NCBI GenBank assembly: GCA_964463285.1 | Contig: CAYXBB010000011.1 | Span: 1 to 47,425 of the forward strand | Direction of reading: 5' to 3' | DNA length: 47,425 nucleotides | Source of the DNA: JAAZLS01 sp964463285 | Lineage (GTDB): Bacteria > Bacillota > Dethiobacteria > DTU022 | In this document: positions 32,996-41,841 of the stretch, in pieces | How positions within the stretch are numbered: the first letter of the stretch is position 1 | Layout of the letters: each line of letters opens with the position of its first letter | Notes under the pieces: model-generated | Seen by the model: the letters and a program-made list of their open reading frames with translations, nothing else | Told to the model about the DNA's origin: nothing | Database searches by the model: none | Made by a program: the position numbers and the translations under genes

Positions 32996-33883
32996 ATGGA
33001 GTTGCAGGAGATCATGCTTAAACTACAGGAATACTGGGCTTCTAAGGGGTGCCTGGTTTGGCAACCCTATGATGTGGAGAAAGGGGCAGGGACCATGAAC
33101 CCGGCAACTTTTTTAAGATCCCTGGGGCCGGAGCCATGGGCGGTGTGTTATACTGAGCCTTCCCGGCGCCCGGCGGACGCCCGATACGGTGAAAACCCCA
33201 ACCGCCTTTATCAGCATCTTCAGTACCAGGTGCTGATCAAACCGGCCCCGGAAGATATCCAAGATCTATATATGTCCAGTCTGGCTCACCTGAAACTAGA
33301 TTCCCTAGAACATGATATCCGGTTTGTGGAAGATAATTGGGAATCGCCTACCCTGGGTGCTTGGGGGTTGGGCTGGGAGGTTTGGTTGGATGGAATGGAG
33401 ATTACCCAGTTTACCTATTTCCAGCAGGTAGGGGGATTTGAAGTTGAAAAGGTGCCGGTGGAAATTACCTACGGCTTGGAGCGGATTGCCATGTACATTC
33501 AAAACTGCCAGAATGTATTTGATCTGATCTGGACCAGGGGGATAAGTTATGGGGAAGTGTTCAAGCGGGCGGAATGGGAGCATTCCAGCTATAGTTTCGA
33601 GCGTTCAGACCGGGAGCTTCTTTTTCAACTGTTTGATCTTTATGAACGGGAGGCCGGGCGCTTGCTGGCGCTAGATCTGGTGCTGCCGGCTTACGATTAT
33701 ATCTTAAAGTGTTCTCATAGTTTCAACTTATTGGAAGCACGGGGAGCGATCAGCGTAACTGAGCGAACCGGTTACATTGGGCGGGTCCGTAAATTGGCCC
33801 GTGATTGTGCGCATAAATATTTGCAGCAAAGGGAGGCCGCAGGTTATCCCTTGCTGAAGGGGGTTGAGGTTGGTGGCCGGTGA
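32996..33883 (+). CDS. glyQ: Glycyl-tRNA synthetase alpha subunit
   Basis: Catalytic alpha chain of bacterial tetrameric glycyl-tRNA synthetase, 295 residues. Highly conserved family stretches are visible: CLVWQPYDVEKGAGTMNP, EPSRRPADARYGENPNRL, WESPTLGAWGLGWEVWLDG and EITQFTYFQQVGG. It starts at ATG 32996 after AGGGGGG and is controlled by the T-box upstream. It overlaps glyS by about 11 bases. Confidence 0.97.
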   Translation: MELQEIMLKLQEYWASKGCLVWQPYDVEKGAGTMNPATFLRSLGPEPWAVCYTEPSRRPADARYGENPNRLYQHLQYQVLIKPAPEDIQDLYMSSLAHLKLDSLEHDIRFVEDNWESPTLGAWGLGWEVWLDGMEITQFTYFQQVGGFEVEKVPVEITYGLERIAMYIQNCQNVFDLIWTRGISYGEVFKRAEWEHSSYSFERSDRELLFQLFDLYEREAGRLLALDLVLPAYDYILKCSHSFNLLEARGAISVTERTGYIGRVRKLARDCAHKYLQQREAAGYPLLKGVEVGGR

Positions 33884-35975
33884 TTTTTTACTGGAGATAG
33901 GTTGTGAGGAGATCCCATCCCGGTATATGTCCGGGGCTCTGAAACAGCTTAAAGAATTAATCTCAGGTTTACTGGAGGAGTACCGGCTTCAAGCAGACAG
34001 CGTGGACACTTGGGGTACTCCTCGCCGTCTGGTACTTTTAATCGGTTCACTGAAACCTTATCAGTTGGACTTTACTGTAAAGGTTAAAGGGCCGCCCTGT
34101 AACCGGGCTTACGATCAGAGCGGTCTTCCCACTGATGCTTTGCTGGGATTTGTTCGCAACCAGGGAATTTCCATAGATCAGGTTGAGGTGGAAAACATCA
34201 AAGGTTCCGACTATACCGTGATCTATAAATTGTTTCCCGGAAAACCGATTCAGCAGATCCTACCGGATCTTTTGTTAAAGGCGCTATCCAGGCTTAATTT
34301 TCCTCGCACCATGTACTGGCACAGCCGGGAAGTGCGTTTTGCTCGCCCGGTTAGATGGTTGCTGTCGCTGTATGATTCAGAGGTGGTTCCTTTTTCCTTT
34401 GGGGGGGTAGTATCCGACCGGAGTACATTCGGTCACCGCAACCTTTCTCCGGGCCCATTTACTGTTAATACTACAACGGAATATTTTCGGTGCCTGGAGG
34501 AAAATTATGTAATTTTAAATCAGCACCGGCGCCGGGGAATGATCCGCCGGCAGCTCCAGGAAACAGCTCACAACTGTGGAGGGGAGATACAATCTGACGA
34601 AGAGCTGCTTGAAGAGGTAAACTACCTGGTGGAATACCCGGTAGCGATCAGCGGAGCGTTTAGCCCGGAATACCTGTTATTGCCCCCGGAGGTGCTAATT
34701 ACCTCCATGAGGGTTCATCAGCGTTACTTTTCGGTGATGGATCCGGGGAAACACGCGCTGCTCCCCTGTTTTATTGGTATTAGCAATCACCGGCTGCTGG
34801 AAAATACCAGATCGGGTTACGAAAGAGTACTCCAGGCCCGGTTAACGGATGCCCGTTTTTTCTTTGATGAAGATCAGAAGGTGCCTCTGGAGGCCTATGT
34901 AAACAGGCTGTCCACAGTAATTTTTCAGGAATCTTTGGGCAGCCTGGATGAAAAACGATTACGTATGCTGAATTTAACCCGATACCTCTGCACGGAGTTG
35001 AAACTGCCGCCTGTAAAGCAACAAACGGCGGAACGGATTGCCCACCTGTGTAAAGCGGATTTGGTAACCCTGATGGTTAAGGAATTTCCGGAACTGCAGG
35101 GGATAATGGGACGGGAATATGCTCGTTTAAGCGGAGAGCCGGAGGCGGTTGCCCGGGGTATTTATGAACATTACCTGCCCCGTTACAGTGGGGATGAGCT
35201 TCCTCAAACCCTGGAAGGAGCCCTGGTATCCCTGGCAGATCGGCTGGACACCCTGGCCGGTTGCCTGGTTACCGGCATTCAGCCTACCGGTTCCCAGGAT
35301 CCTTATGGATTAAGGAGACAGGCTCAGGGCATGGTGGCTATTTTACTGGCTCATAAAATAGATCTGCCCTGGCCGGCCATGTTCCGCGAAGCACTGACGG
35401 TGCCGGCCTCCCAGGCCCACCTGGCTCCTACTCATTACAATGCAGTCCTCAACAATTTGGAGGAATTTGTGCGGGCCCGGATTAGTTATTTGCTGCAAGA
35501 GAAGGGCCTTTCTAACAAGGTGATCGCCGCTGTTACCGCCGCCCCGGTAGAAGTGGTGGTGGATCTTTTTGAGCGGGCTTCTGTCCTGGAGAAAAATATC
35601 CATAGTGCTGGCCTGCAGGATATAGTTACTACCTACAACCGGGTGGCCAACCTGGCCAAAAATCGCCTTAAAGGGAAGGTTAATCCTTCCTGTTTTGAAA
35701 TGGAGGCTGAACATCAGCTTTATCGAGCCTGGCAGAAAGCCAAGCAGGCCCTGGATTTGGGGGTTTCGTCTCGCAGTTATGAAACCTGCCTGGAAGTGCT
35801 GAGAGCCTTGAAAGAACCGGTGGACCATTTTTTTGATCAGGTTTTGGTCATGGCTGAACAGCAACACCTGCGGGAAAACAGGCTTAATCTCCTGGCGGAG
35901 TTAAAGGATCTTTTTATGGGGATCGCAAATTTTTCGCTGCTGGCGGATGTAAACAGCAGGAACAACATCACCTGA
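33873..35975 (+). CDS. glyS: Glycyl-tRNA synthetase beta subunit
   Basis: Beta chain of glycyl-tRNA synthetase, about 700 residues, which provides tRNA binding. Recognisable segments are FLLEIGCEEIPSRYM at the N-terminus, FARPVRWLLSL, SMRVHQRYF, DARFFFDEDQKVPLE, and the C-terminal anticodon-binding part with YNRVANLAKN. The frame opens at TTG 33864, but the family N-terminus begins at GTG 33873, still inside the end of glyQ, consistent with coupled translation. Confidence 0.96.
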   Translation: MAGDFLLEIGCEEIPSRYMSGALKQLKELISGLLEEYRLQADSVDTWGTPRRLVLLIGSLKPYQLDFTVKVKGPPCNRAYDQSGLPTDALLGFVRNQGISIDQVEVENIKGSDYTVIYKLFPGKPIQQILPDLLLKALSRLNFPRTMYWHSREVRFARPVRWLLSLYDSEVVPFSFGGVVSDRSTFGHRNLSPGPFTVNTTTEYFRCLEENYVILNQHRRRGMIRRQLQETAHNCGGEIQSDEELLEEVNYLVEYPVAISGAFSPEYLLLPPEVLITSMRVHQRYFSVMDPGKHALLPCFIGISNHRLLENTRSGYERVLQARLTDARFFFDEDQKVPLEAYVNRLSTVIFQESLGSLDEKRLRMLNLTRYLCTELKLPPVKQQTAERIAHLCKADLVTLMVKEFPELQGIMGREYARLSGEPEAVARGIYEHYLPRYSGDELPQTLEGALVSLADRLDTLAGCLVTGIQPTGSQDPYGLRRQAQGMVAILLAHKIDLPWPAMFREALTVPASQAHLAPTHYNAVLNNLEEFVRARISYLLQEKGLSNKVIAAVTAAPVEVVVDLFERASVLEKNIHSAGLQDIVTTYNRVANLAKNRLKGKVNPSCFEMEAEHQLYRAWQKAKQALDLGVSSRSYETCLEVLRALKEPVDHFFDQVLVMAEQQHLRENRLNLLAELKDLFMGIANFSLLADVNSRNNIT

Positions 35976-36004
35976 TATAGTATATACTATATGTTTGAAA
36001 CATA
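35975..36004. promoter_or_regulatory. Two adjacent palindromes upstream of ccpN, candidate operator
   Basis: ATATAGTATATACTATAT (35975-35992) is a perfect 18-base palindrome, directly followed by TATGTTTGAAACATA (35990-36004), an inverted repeat around a central G. They lie between glyS and the ccpN-like gene and include AT-rich sequence that could serve as -10 boxes. Binding by CcpN or another regulator is inference. Confidence 0.5.
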
Positions 36005-36022
36005 GATATAGGGTAGCCTAAT

Positions 36023-36661
36023 TTGGGGGAGGTGGGAATAATTGACCTGAATGAGAGGCAAAAAGAGATTTTAGAAATTGTCAAATCTTCCGGACCAATT
36101 TCGGGTGAGGAGATCGCTTCCCGGTTGCGGGTTTCCCGGGCGGCACTGCGCCCTTATTTAGCGGTACTAACCATGTCCGGGCTTCTCGACGGCCGCCCCC
36201 GGGTGGGGTACTCCTATTCTGGAAAAAGGACACCCGGGCTGCTACAGGATTTCTTGAAAAACCTTACAGTAAATGACGTTAAATCTATTCCAGTAATGGT
36301 CAGGGATAAAACCTCGGTCTATGATGCTATAGTAACCCTGTTTGTGGAAGATGTAGGAACCCTGTTTGTGGTGAATGAGGAGGGTTACCTGCAAGGGGTA
36401 GTATCACGCAAGGATCTGCTGAAAGCCGCTATCGGCACTCCTGATCTTTCTCGGGTCCCGGTGGCGGTGATCATGACCCGTATGCCCAATGTTTTTACCG
36501 TCGATCCGGAAGATGACATATTTTTGATAGCAAAAAAAATTATGGATTATCAGGTTGATGCCCTGCCTGTGGTCCGGGAGGTTTCCCCGGGAAACCTTAA
36601 GGTTATCGGTAAGGTTTCCAAGACTACCCTGGTCCGCCTGCTGGCGGAAGCAAACAGCTAG
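36023..36661 (+). CDS. ccpN: CcpN-type HTH/CBS-domain transcriptional repressor
   Basis: A 212-residue regulator with an N-terminal winged helix (residues 8-70, LNERQKEILEIVKSSGPISG, then RVSRAALRPYLAVLTMSGLL) and two CBS domains (about 85-210). CcpN of Bacillus subtilis represses gluconeogenic genes in response to nucleotide binding. Its gene usually precedes the PPDK regulator gene, as here. The start is uncertain: TTG 36023 opens the frame, GTG 36032 would give the family-like N-terminus GIIDLNERQ, and the strong GGGGGAGGTGG ribosome site at 36025-36035 would ideally space an ATA or ATT codon at 36038-36043. Confidence 0.9.
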   Translation: MGEVGIIDLNERQKEILEIVKSSGPISGEEIASRLRVSRAALRPYLAVLTMSGLLDGRPRVGYSYSGKRTPGLLQDFLKNLTVNDVKSIPVMVRDKTSVYDAIVTLFVEDVGTLFVVNEEGYLQGVVSRKDLLKAAIGTPDLSRVPVAVIMTRMPNVFTVDPEDDIFLIAKKIMDYQVDALPVVREVSPGNLKVIGKVSKTTLVRLLAEANS

Positions 36662-36677
36662 GAGGAAAGTCGGTCTT

Positions 36678-37508
36678 ATGAACTATTCTCCCAAAAAACC
36701 TGTGGTGTATATTGTTTCCGATTCTGTCGGAGAGACGGCGGAATTAGTGGTTAAGGCGGTGGCTAGTCAGTATGATTCCGGCAATGTGGAGATCCGCCGG
36801 GTTTCTTATGTTAGCCAACCGGAAAAAATCGTGGAGGTAATGGAGGAAGCGGAATTTGAAAACTGTATGGTAGCCTATACCCTTGTACTGCCCGAACTTA
36901 GAGAAGCCATAGAACGGGAAGCACAGCGGCGAAATATCCCTACTGCTGATATAATGGGACCGGCTATGGAGTCTTTTGCCCGTATTTTAGGGAAAGCGCC
37001 CCATCTGGAGCCGGGTAGGGTGCGGCGGTTGGATGAGGACTATTTCCGCCGGATCGCGGCCGTGGAATTTGCGGTTAAGTATGATGATGGAAAAGATTCC
37101 CGGGGGATATTGCTGGCCAATGTGGTGTTGATCGGGGTTTCCCGGACCTCCAAGACTCCGCTAAGCATGTACCTGGCCAATCGCCGGCTGCTGGTAGCCA
37201 ATCTTCCACTGGTGCCGGAGGTAGAACCTCCTGAAGAACTGTTCTGGGTTCCTTCTTCTAAGATCATCGGTTTAACCGTAGATCCACATCAGCTAAGGAA
37301 GATCCGACAGGAGCGGCTAAATTCCCTGGGGTTGGATGTACATGCCAATTATGCCTCACTGGGAAGAATAGTGGAAGAACTGGAGTACGCCCGTGAGGTT
37401 ATGAAGCGGGCAGGATGCATAATGTTTGACGTTTCCAACATGGCGGTAGAAGAGGTTGCTACACAAATCTTGCAGGTAGTAAAAGAAGGTGATTATGCTG
37501 ATGGCTGA
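36678..37508 (+). CDS. ppsR: Pyruvate, phosphate dikinase regulatory protein (PPDK kinase/phosphorylase)
   Basis: A 276-residue bifunctional serine/threonine kinase and phosphorylase of the DUF299 (YqfL) family that switches pyruvate phosphate dikinase off and on. The P-loop GVSRTSKTPLS lies near residues 153-163, with family segments VYIVSDSVGETAE, GPAMESFARILG and NYASLGRIVEELEYA. ATG 36678 follows GGAGG at 36661-36665; a longer frame from 36555 overlaps ccpN and lacks support. It overlaps the target gene ppdK by eight bases. Confidence 0.95.
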   Translation: MNYSPKKPVVYIVSDSVGETAELVVKAVASQYDSGNVEIRRVSYVSQPEKIVEVMEEAEFENCMVAYTLVLPELREAIEREAQRRNIPTADIMGPAMESFARILGKAPHLEPGRVRRLDEDYFRRIAAVEFAVKYDDGKDSRGILLANVVLIGVSRTSKTPLSMYLANRRLLVANLPLVPEVEPPEELFWVPSSKIIGLTVDPHQLRKIRQERLNSLGLDVHANYASLGRIVEELEYAREVMKRAGCIMFDVSNMAVEEVATQILQVVKEGDYADG

Positions 37509-40152
37509 AAAAATGGTCTATCTATTTTCGGAGGGAAGCGCTGATTTAAAAAATCTGCTGGGCGGCAAGGGAGCAGGCCTAGCGGACATCTCCCGGCTGG
37601 GATTGCCGGTGCCTCCCGGATTTATAATTACTACTGAAGCCTGCCGAAAATATTTTAAAACCGGAAAACAAATTTGGCCTGATTTAGAACAAGAAATCAG
37701 GGGGGCTCTAACCGTTCTGGAGAACAAAACCGGTAGAAAATTTGGAACCGAAAGACCGCTTCTATTATCGGTGCGTTCCGGAGCAGTAATTTCCATGCCG
37801 GGGATGATGGACACTGTTTTAAATTTGGGTTTAAATTTCGTTACAATGGAGACCCTGGCGAAGGAAACTTCTAACCGCAGGTTTGCCCTGGATTGTTACC
37901 GCCGGTTTATTCAGATGTTTGCCGAGGTAGTGTTAAAATTGGAACGTCATCAGTTTGAAAGCATATTGGATGAAGCCAGGTGTCAACAAAAGGTATCTGC
38001 GGATAGTGAACTTAATGAACAGTATTTGCAACAAATAGTGAAAAACTATTTAACCCTGATCAACCGGGAAACCGGCCGTGATTTTCCCGCAGATCCGACG
38101 GAACAACTGTTGCTGGCAATTCAGGCGGTATTTGAATCCTGGAATACTCCCCGGGCGAAAATCTACCGTCAGGTAAACCGCATTCCTGATGACCTGGGTA
38201 CAGCGGTAAATGTTCAGGCCATGGTGTTTGGGAACTTAAGTGCCGATAGTGGTACCGGGGTAGCTTTTACTCGCAATCCTTCCACCGGAGAACCCCACCT
38301 TTATGGAGAATATCTTCTCAATGCCCAGGGAGAGGATGTGGTGGCAGGAGTACGTACTCCTCAGGCTTTGCAAACCTTAAACCAGGATATGCCGGGAATT
38401 TTTCGCCAATTTCAGGATGCCTGCCGTAAACTGGAACAGCACTACCGGGATATGCAGGATATCGAATTTACCATAGAACGAGGGAAACTTTACTTGTTGC
38501 AAACCCGTACCGGGAAACGCACTGCTACCGCGGCGGTAAAAATTGCCGTAGATTTGGTTAAAGAAGGCTTAATATCCAGAGAAGAAGCGCTGCTCAGGAT
38601 TGAGCCCGCCCAGTTGGAACAGCTCCTTCACCTGCAGATCGATCCCCGAGCGGTTTTGAATGTACTGACCCGCGGTTTACCCGCTTCTCCGGGAGCGGCT
38701 ACCGGCAAGGTGGTTTTCAGTGCCGATCGGGCCCAGGCGGTAGCCCAGGAAGGTCAAAAAGTGCTGCTGGTGCGTCCGGAAACCACCCCAGATGATATCC
38801 ATGGTATCATTGCTGCACAAGGGGTGCTAACCAGCCGAGGGGGAATGACCAGCCATGCGGCAGTGGTGGCCCGGGGGATGGGCAAGCCCTGTGTATGCGG
38901 TTGTGAACAGATAAATATCGATCTTTCCAAACGGGTAATGTCCATCGGCGGGCAGGAGTTTTCGGAAGGGAAGTTGATTTCTATTGACGGCGGCACCGGC
39001 AATGTGATCCTTGGTGAAACTCCACTGATCGAGCCAGCGCTGACACCGGAATTTAAAGAACTGTTGCAATGGGCCGACCGGCAAAAGAAACTTGCCGTGC
39101 GGGCCAACGCCGATAACCCGGTAGACGCCCGAAAAGCGCTGGAACTGGGCGCGGAAGGGATCGGGCTCTGCCGAACCGAGCATATGTTTATGTCTCCGGA
39201 AAGAGTGCCATTAGTCCAAAAGATGATTCTCTCCACCACTGCCCAGGATCGTCAGGCAATTCTGGATGAACTGCTACCCCTTCAGCGGGAAGATTTTAAA
39301 GAAATTTTACGAGAAATGGCCGGGTTTCCGGTGACTATCCGGCTGCTGGATCCCCCGCTACATGAGTTTTTGCCCAACCGGGAGGATTTGATGTTGGAGG
39401 TTAATCGGCTAAAATGGCAGAAAGCCGAACGAAAGGAAATATATCCCAAGGAGTCTTTATTGCAAAAGGTGCGCTCCCTGGCGGAGCTCAACCCCATGCT
39501 CGGACACCGGGGCTGCCGGCTGGGGCTGGTCTACCCGGAGATTTACATAATGCAAACCCGAGCCATTTTCAGCGCCGCTGCCGGGCTTGTTGCGGAGGGT
39601 CTTTCTGTGAAAGAGATCTGCCTGGAGATCATGATTCCCCTGGTGGGGCACCTGATGGAACTGGTTGAAATACGAAAAATAATTGAACAAACTGCCGCCG
39701 AAGTTTTAAATTCCGCCGGTTGTAAATTAAACTACCTGGTAGGGACCATGATCGAACTGCCCCGGGCCTGCCTGATTGCCGATCAGCTGGCCACCCGGGC
39801 TGAATTTTTCTCCTTCGGTACCAACGATCTGACTCAGACCACTTTAGGTTATAGTCGGGATGATGCCGAGGCCAAGTTTCTGCCCTTCTACCTGGAACAT
39901 AAGATACTTCCCCAAAACCCCTTTGTGGAGATCGATCAAGAGGGAGTTGGGGCACTGGTGAAAACAGCCCTAGGAAAAGCCCGGCAGGCCCGTTCCGAGA
40001 TCAAGCTGGGGATCTGCGGGGAACACGGCGGGGATCCTTGCTCCATCGAATTCTTTCACCGGGTGGGACTTAATTATGTCAGCTGCTCTCCCTACCGCCT
40101 GCCGGTGGCCCGCCTGGCGGCAGCCCAGGCACAGATACGTCTGCCGCGTTAA
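37501..40152 (+). CDS. ppdK: Pyruvate, phosphate dikinase
   Basis: An 883-residue enzyme that interconverts pyruvate, ATP and phosphate with PEP, AMP and pyrophosphate, a central step in anaerobic glycolysis or gluconeogenesis. The N-terminal nucleotide-binding domain has KGAGLADISRLGLPVPPGF and RSGAVISMPGMMDT. The phosphohistidine loop is in GGMTSHAAVVARGMGKP near residue 455, and the PEP/pyruvate barrel ends with CGEHGGDP and NYVSCSPYRLPVARLAAAQA. The frame opens at GTG 37489; ATG 37501 fits the AAGGTG ribosome site. Its regulator is encoded immediately upstream. Confidence 0.97.
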   Translation: MAEKMVYLFSEGSADLKNLLGGKGAGLADISRLGLPVPPGFIITTEACRKYFKTGKQIWPDLEQEIRGALTVLENKTGRKFGTERPLLLSVRSGAVISMPGMMDTVLNLGLNFVTMETLAKETSNRRFALDCYRRFIQMFAEVVLKLERHQFESILDEARCQQKVSADSELNEQYLQQIVKNYLTLINRETGRDFPADPTEQLLLAIQAVFESWNTPRAKIYRQVNRIPDDLGTAVNVQAMVFGNLSADSGTGVAFTRNPSTGEPHLYGEYLLNAQGEDVVAGVRTPQALQTLNQDMPGIFRQFQDACRKLEQHYRDMQDIEFTIERGKLYLLQTRTGKRTATAAVKIAVDLVKEGLISREEALLRIEPAQLEQLLHLQIDPRAVLNVLTRGLPASPGAATGKVVFSADRAQAVAQEGQKVLLVRPETTPDDIHGIIAAQGVLTSRGGMTSHAAVVARGMGKPCVCGCEQINIDLSKRVMSIGGQEFSEGKLISIDGGTGNVILGETPLIEPALTPEFKELLQWADRQKKLAVRANADNPVDARKALELGAEGIGLCRTEHMFMSPERVPLVQKMILSTTAQDRQAILDELLPLQREDFKEILREMAGFPVTIRLLDPPLHEFLPNREDLMLEVNRLKWQKAERKEIYPKESLLQKVRSLAELNPMLGHRGCRLGLVYPEIYIMQTRAIFSAAAGLVAEGLSVKEICLEIMIPLVGHLMELVEIRKIIEQTAAEVLNSAGCKLNYLVGTMIELPRACLIADQLATRAEFFSFGTNDLTQTTLGYSRDDAEAKFLPFYLEHKILPQNPFVEIDQEGVGALVKTALGKARQARSEIKLGICGEHGGDPCSIEFFHRVGLNYVSCSPYRLPVARLAAAQAQIRLPR

Positions 40153-40198
40153 TTCCGTGGTGAAGGCGAAAAATAAGGGGAAAATTGACAGTTAAACC

Positions 40199-40255
40199 GT
40201 AGGGGCGGGTTCCATCCCCGTCCAAACCAGGGGGCGATCACTTTGGCTGATCGCC
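40199..40255. repeat. REP-like palindromic intergenic element
   Basis: After ppdK, GTAGGGGCGGGTTCCATCCCCG is followed by GGCGATCA (40233-40240) pairing with TGATCGCC (40248-40255). Such short GC-rich palindromes resemble dispersed repeats found in some Clostridia genomes. Only one copy lies in the window, so repeat status is unproved. The remainder of 40256-40402 holds nothing recognisable. Confidence 0.35.
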
Positions 40256-40402
40256 GCCAGTACTAAGGGTGCTTGAAAAAAAGGAACTTTCAAAACCGTA
40301 AGAACCCGTAAGAAGAACTGATTTCGCCTGTAATCAAGGCAGCTGAAAAAACGAATTTATTTCGGAACTTTTTTGGAAAATGGGGGCTATCATTCCCGCG
40401 GC

Positions 40403-41572
40403 TTAGTGAAAGATTTTATTCCATAGCCCGGCAATCCAGTCTCCGATCGATCGCCAAACCGAGGCGATGAATTTTAGCCGATTTATCTCTTCGCCGGTGA
40501 CAAGTTTAACCGAGGTTAGCTTTTCACCGTCTAGAACTATTTCCAGGGAACCGGCGACGGCTCCTTTTTTTAAGGGTGCCTCCAGGGGATTTGAAGGAAT
40601 AGTAATTCTTTTCTCCAGTCGGTCAATTTCTCCCCGGGGGATTACCGCCCGCACCGCCTCTTCGGCTATCAAGGTTACCTCTCGCAAGTTCCCCCTTTTA
40701 ACCGGGGCGGTGGCCAAGGGTTCCTTTTCCCTGGCAATGGCGGCCAGTTCATACTGCCGGAAACCGTAATTTAGAAGAACTTCGCTGTCCTCCAGCCGGG
40801 TTTGTTCACTGGAACAGTTCATGACCACAGAGATCAGGTGCATCCCATCTTGGGTGCTGCTGCCGGCCAGGCATAGGCCGGCTTCCGGGGTGCTCCCGGT
40901 TTTAATTCCGTCCGCACCCGGAAATTTGCCCAGCAGGGGATTGCGGTTAAACTGCCGGATTTCATTAAAGGTAAATTCTGCTTCCGTATGCAAAGCGGTG
41001 ACTTCAGTATGGTTTTCCTCCAGGTATGCCGCCAATCGGGCTATATCCAGGGCGCTCATGTAGTGATCGGCATGGTGCATGCCGTGACTGTTCATGAAAT
41101 GGCTATGTTCTAGCCCCAGCTCAGCGGCCCGGTTGTTCATTCGTTGAACAAAAGCTGCTTCCGATCCGCAGAGGTGTTCAGCTATAGCCACGCAAGCGTC
41201 GTTGGCGGAAACTATGGCGATTCCTTTTAGCAGCTGTTCTACGGTAGCCCGTTGATTAACATTTAAAAACATGGTGGAACCCCCGGTCTTCCAGGCTTTG
41301 GTGCTGGTAATGACTTCCGTATCCAGACTTATCAATCCCTGCTCTATATTCTCCAGGGTTAACAGAAGGGTCATAATCTTGGTCAAGCTGGCTGGAGGCA
41401 GCGGGCGGTCAGCATTTTTGGAATACAATATTTTACCAGTATGGGTCTCCAACAATACTGCCGCTTCCGCGTCAAGCTCCAGGGAAATCTCGGCAGAAAC
41501 CGGGGACGCAATTAACCCCATCGTGAAGAGCAGCAGTAGGGCAACGGCAAAATGTTTCTGTAAATATTTCAA
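40403..41572 (-). CDS. D-alanyl-D-alanine carboxypeptidase (DacF/PBP5-like)
   Basis: A 389-residue penicillin-binding protein that trims peptidoglycan peptides outside the membrane. A signal peptide (residues 1-27, ending VSA) is visible. The catalytic motifs are S62-L-T-K65, the SAN motif near residue 120, and KTGS near residue 220; a C-terminal beta domain ends in a short amphipathic helix (WRSIGDWIAGLWNKIF), as in membrane-bound PBP5-type enzymes. It starts at TTG 41572 after a strong AAGGAGG, on the opposite strand to its neighbours. DacF-type enzymes are often sporulation genes, but this one could also be vegetative DacA. Confidence 0.93.
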   Translation of the reverse strand: MKYLQKHFAVALLLLFTMGLIASPVSAEISLELDAEAAVLLETHTGKILYSKNADRPLPPASLTKIMTLLLTLENIEQGLISLDTEVITSTKAWKTGGSTMFLNVNQRATVEQLLKGIAIVSANDACVAIAEHLCGSEAAFVQRMNNRAAELGLEHSHFMNSHGMHHADHYMSALDIARLAAYLEENHTEVTALHTEAEFTFNEIRQFNRNPLLGKFPGADGIKTGSTPEAGLCLAGSSTQDGMHLISVVMNCSSEQTRLEDSEVLLNYGFRQYELAAIAREKEPLATAPVKRGNLREVTLIAEEAVRAVIPRGEIDRLEKRITIPSNPLEAPLKKGAVAGSLEIVLDGEKLTSVKLVTGEEINRLKFIASVWRSIGDWIAGLWNKIFH

Positions 41573-41778
41573 CTTAGTACCTCCTTGCAGTGCTAATACA
41601 GGTATAATGTTTCAGGTTTATTAAAAGTGGCTGATGCACGGAAAGGGCTTGCTTTTAGTTGATGGCCGGTAGTTGCCTGTTGCAAGAATTTATTCGCCAG
41701 AGGTGTTAAAATTCCTTTAAGAAAATATTTGCAACTTTACCGGTGGTCATTGCTGCTTGTTAACAGGAAAATTGCATC

Positions 41779-41807
41779 TTGTATAGAAACAATATTACAG
41801 GAATAAT
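41779..41807 (+). promoter_or_regulatory. Possible promoter of the GltD-like flavoprotein gene
   Basis: TTGTAT (41779-41784) and AATAAT (41802-41807) are 17 bases apart, ahead of the flavoprotein gene. Each box deviates from consensus. Confidence 0.3.
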
Positions 41808-41841
41808 TTAAAGAATACCTAAAATGATAGGGGTGAGGTTT

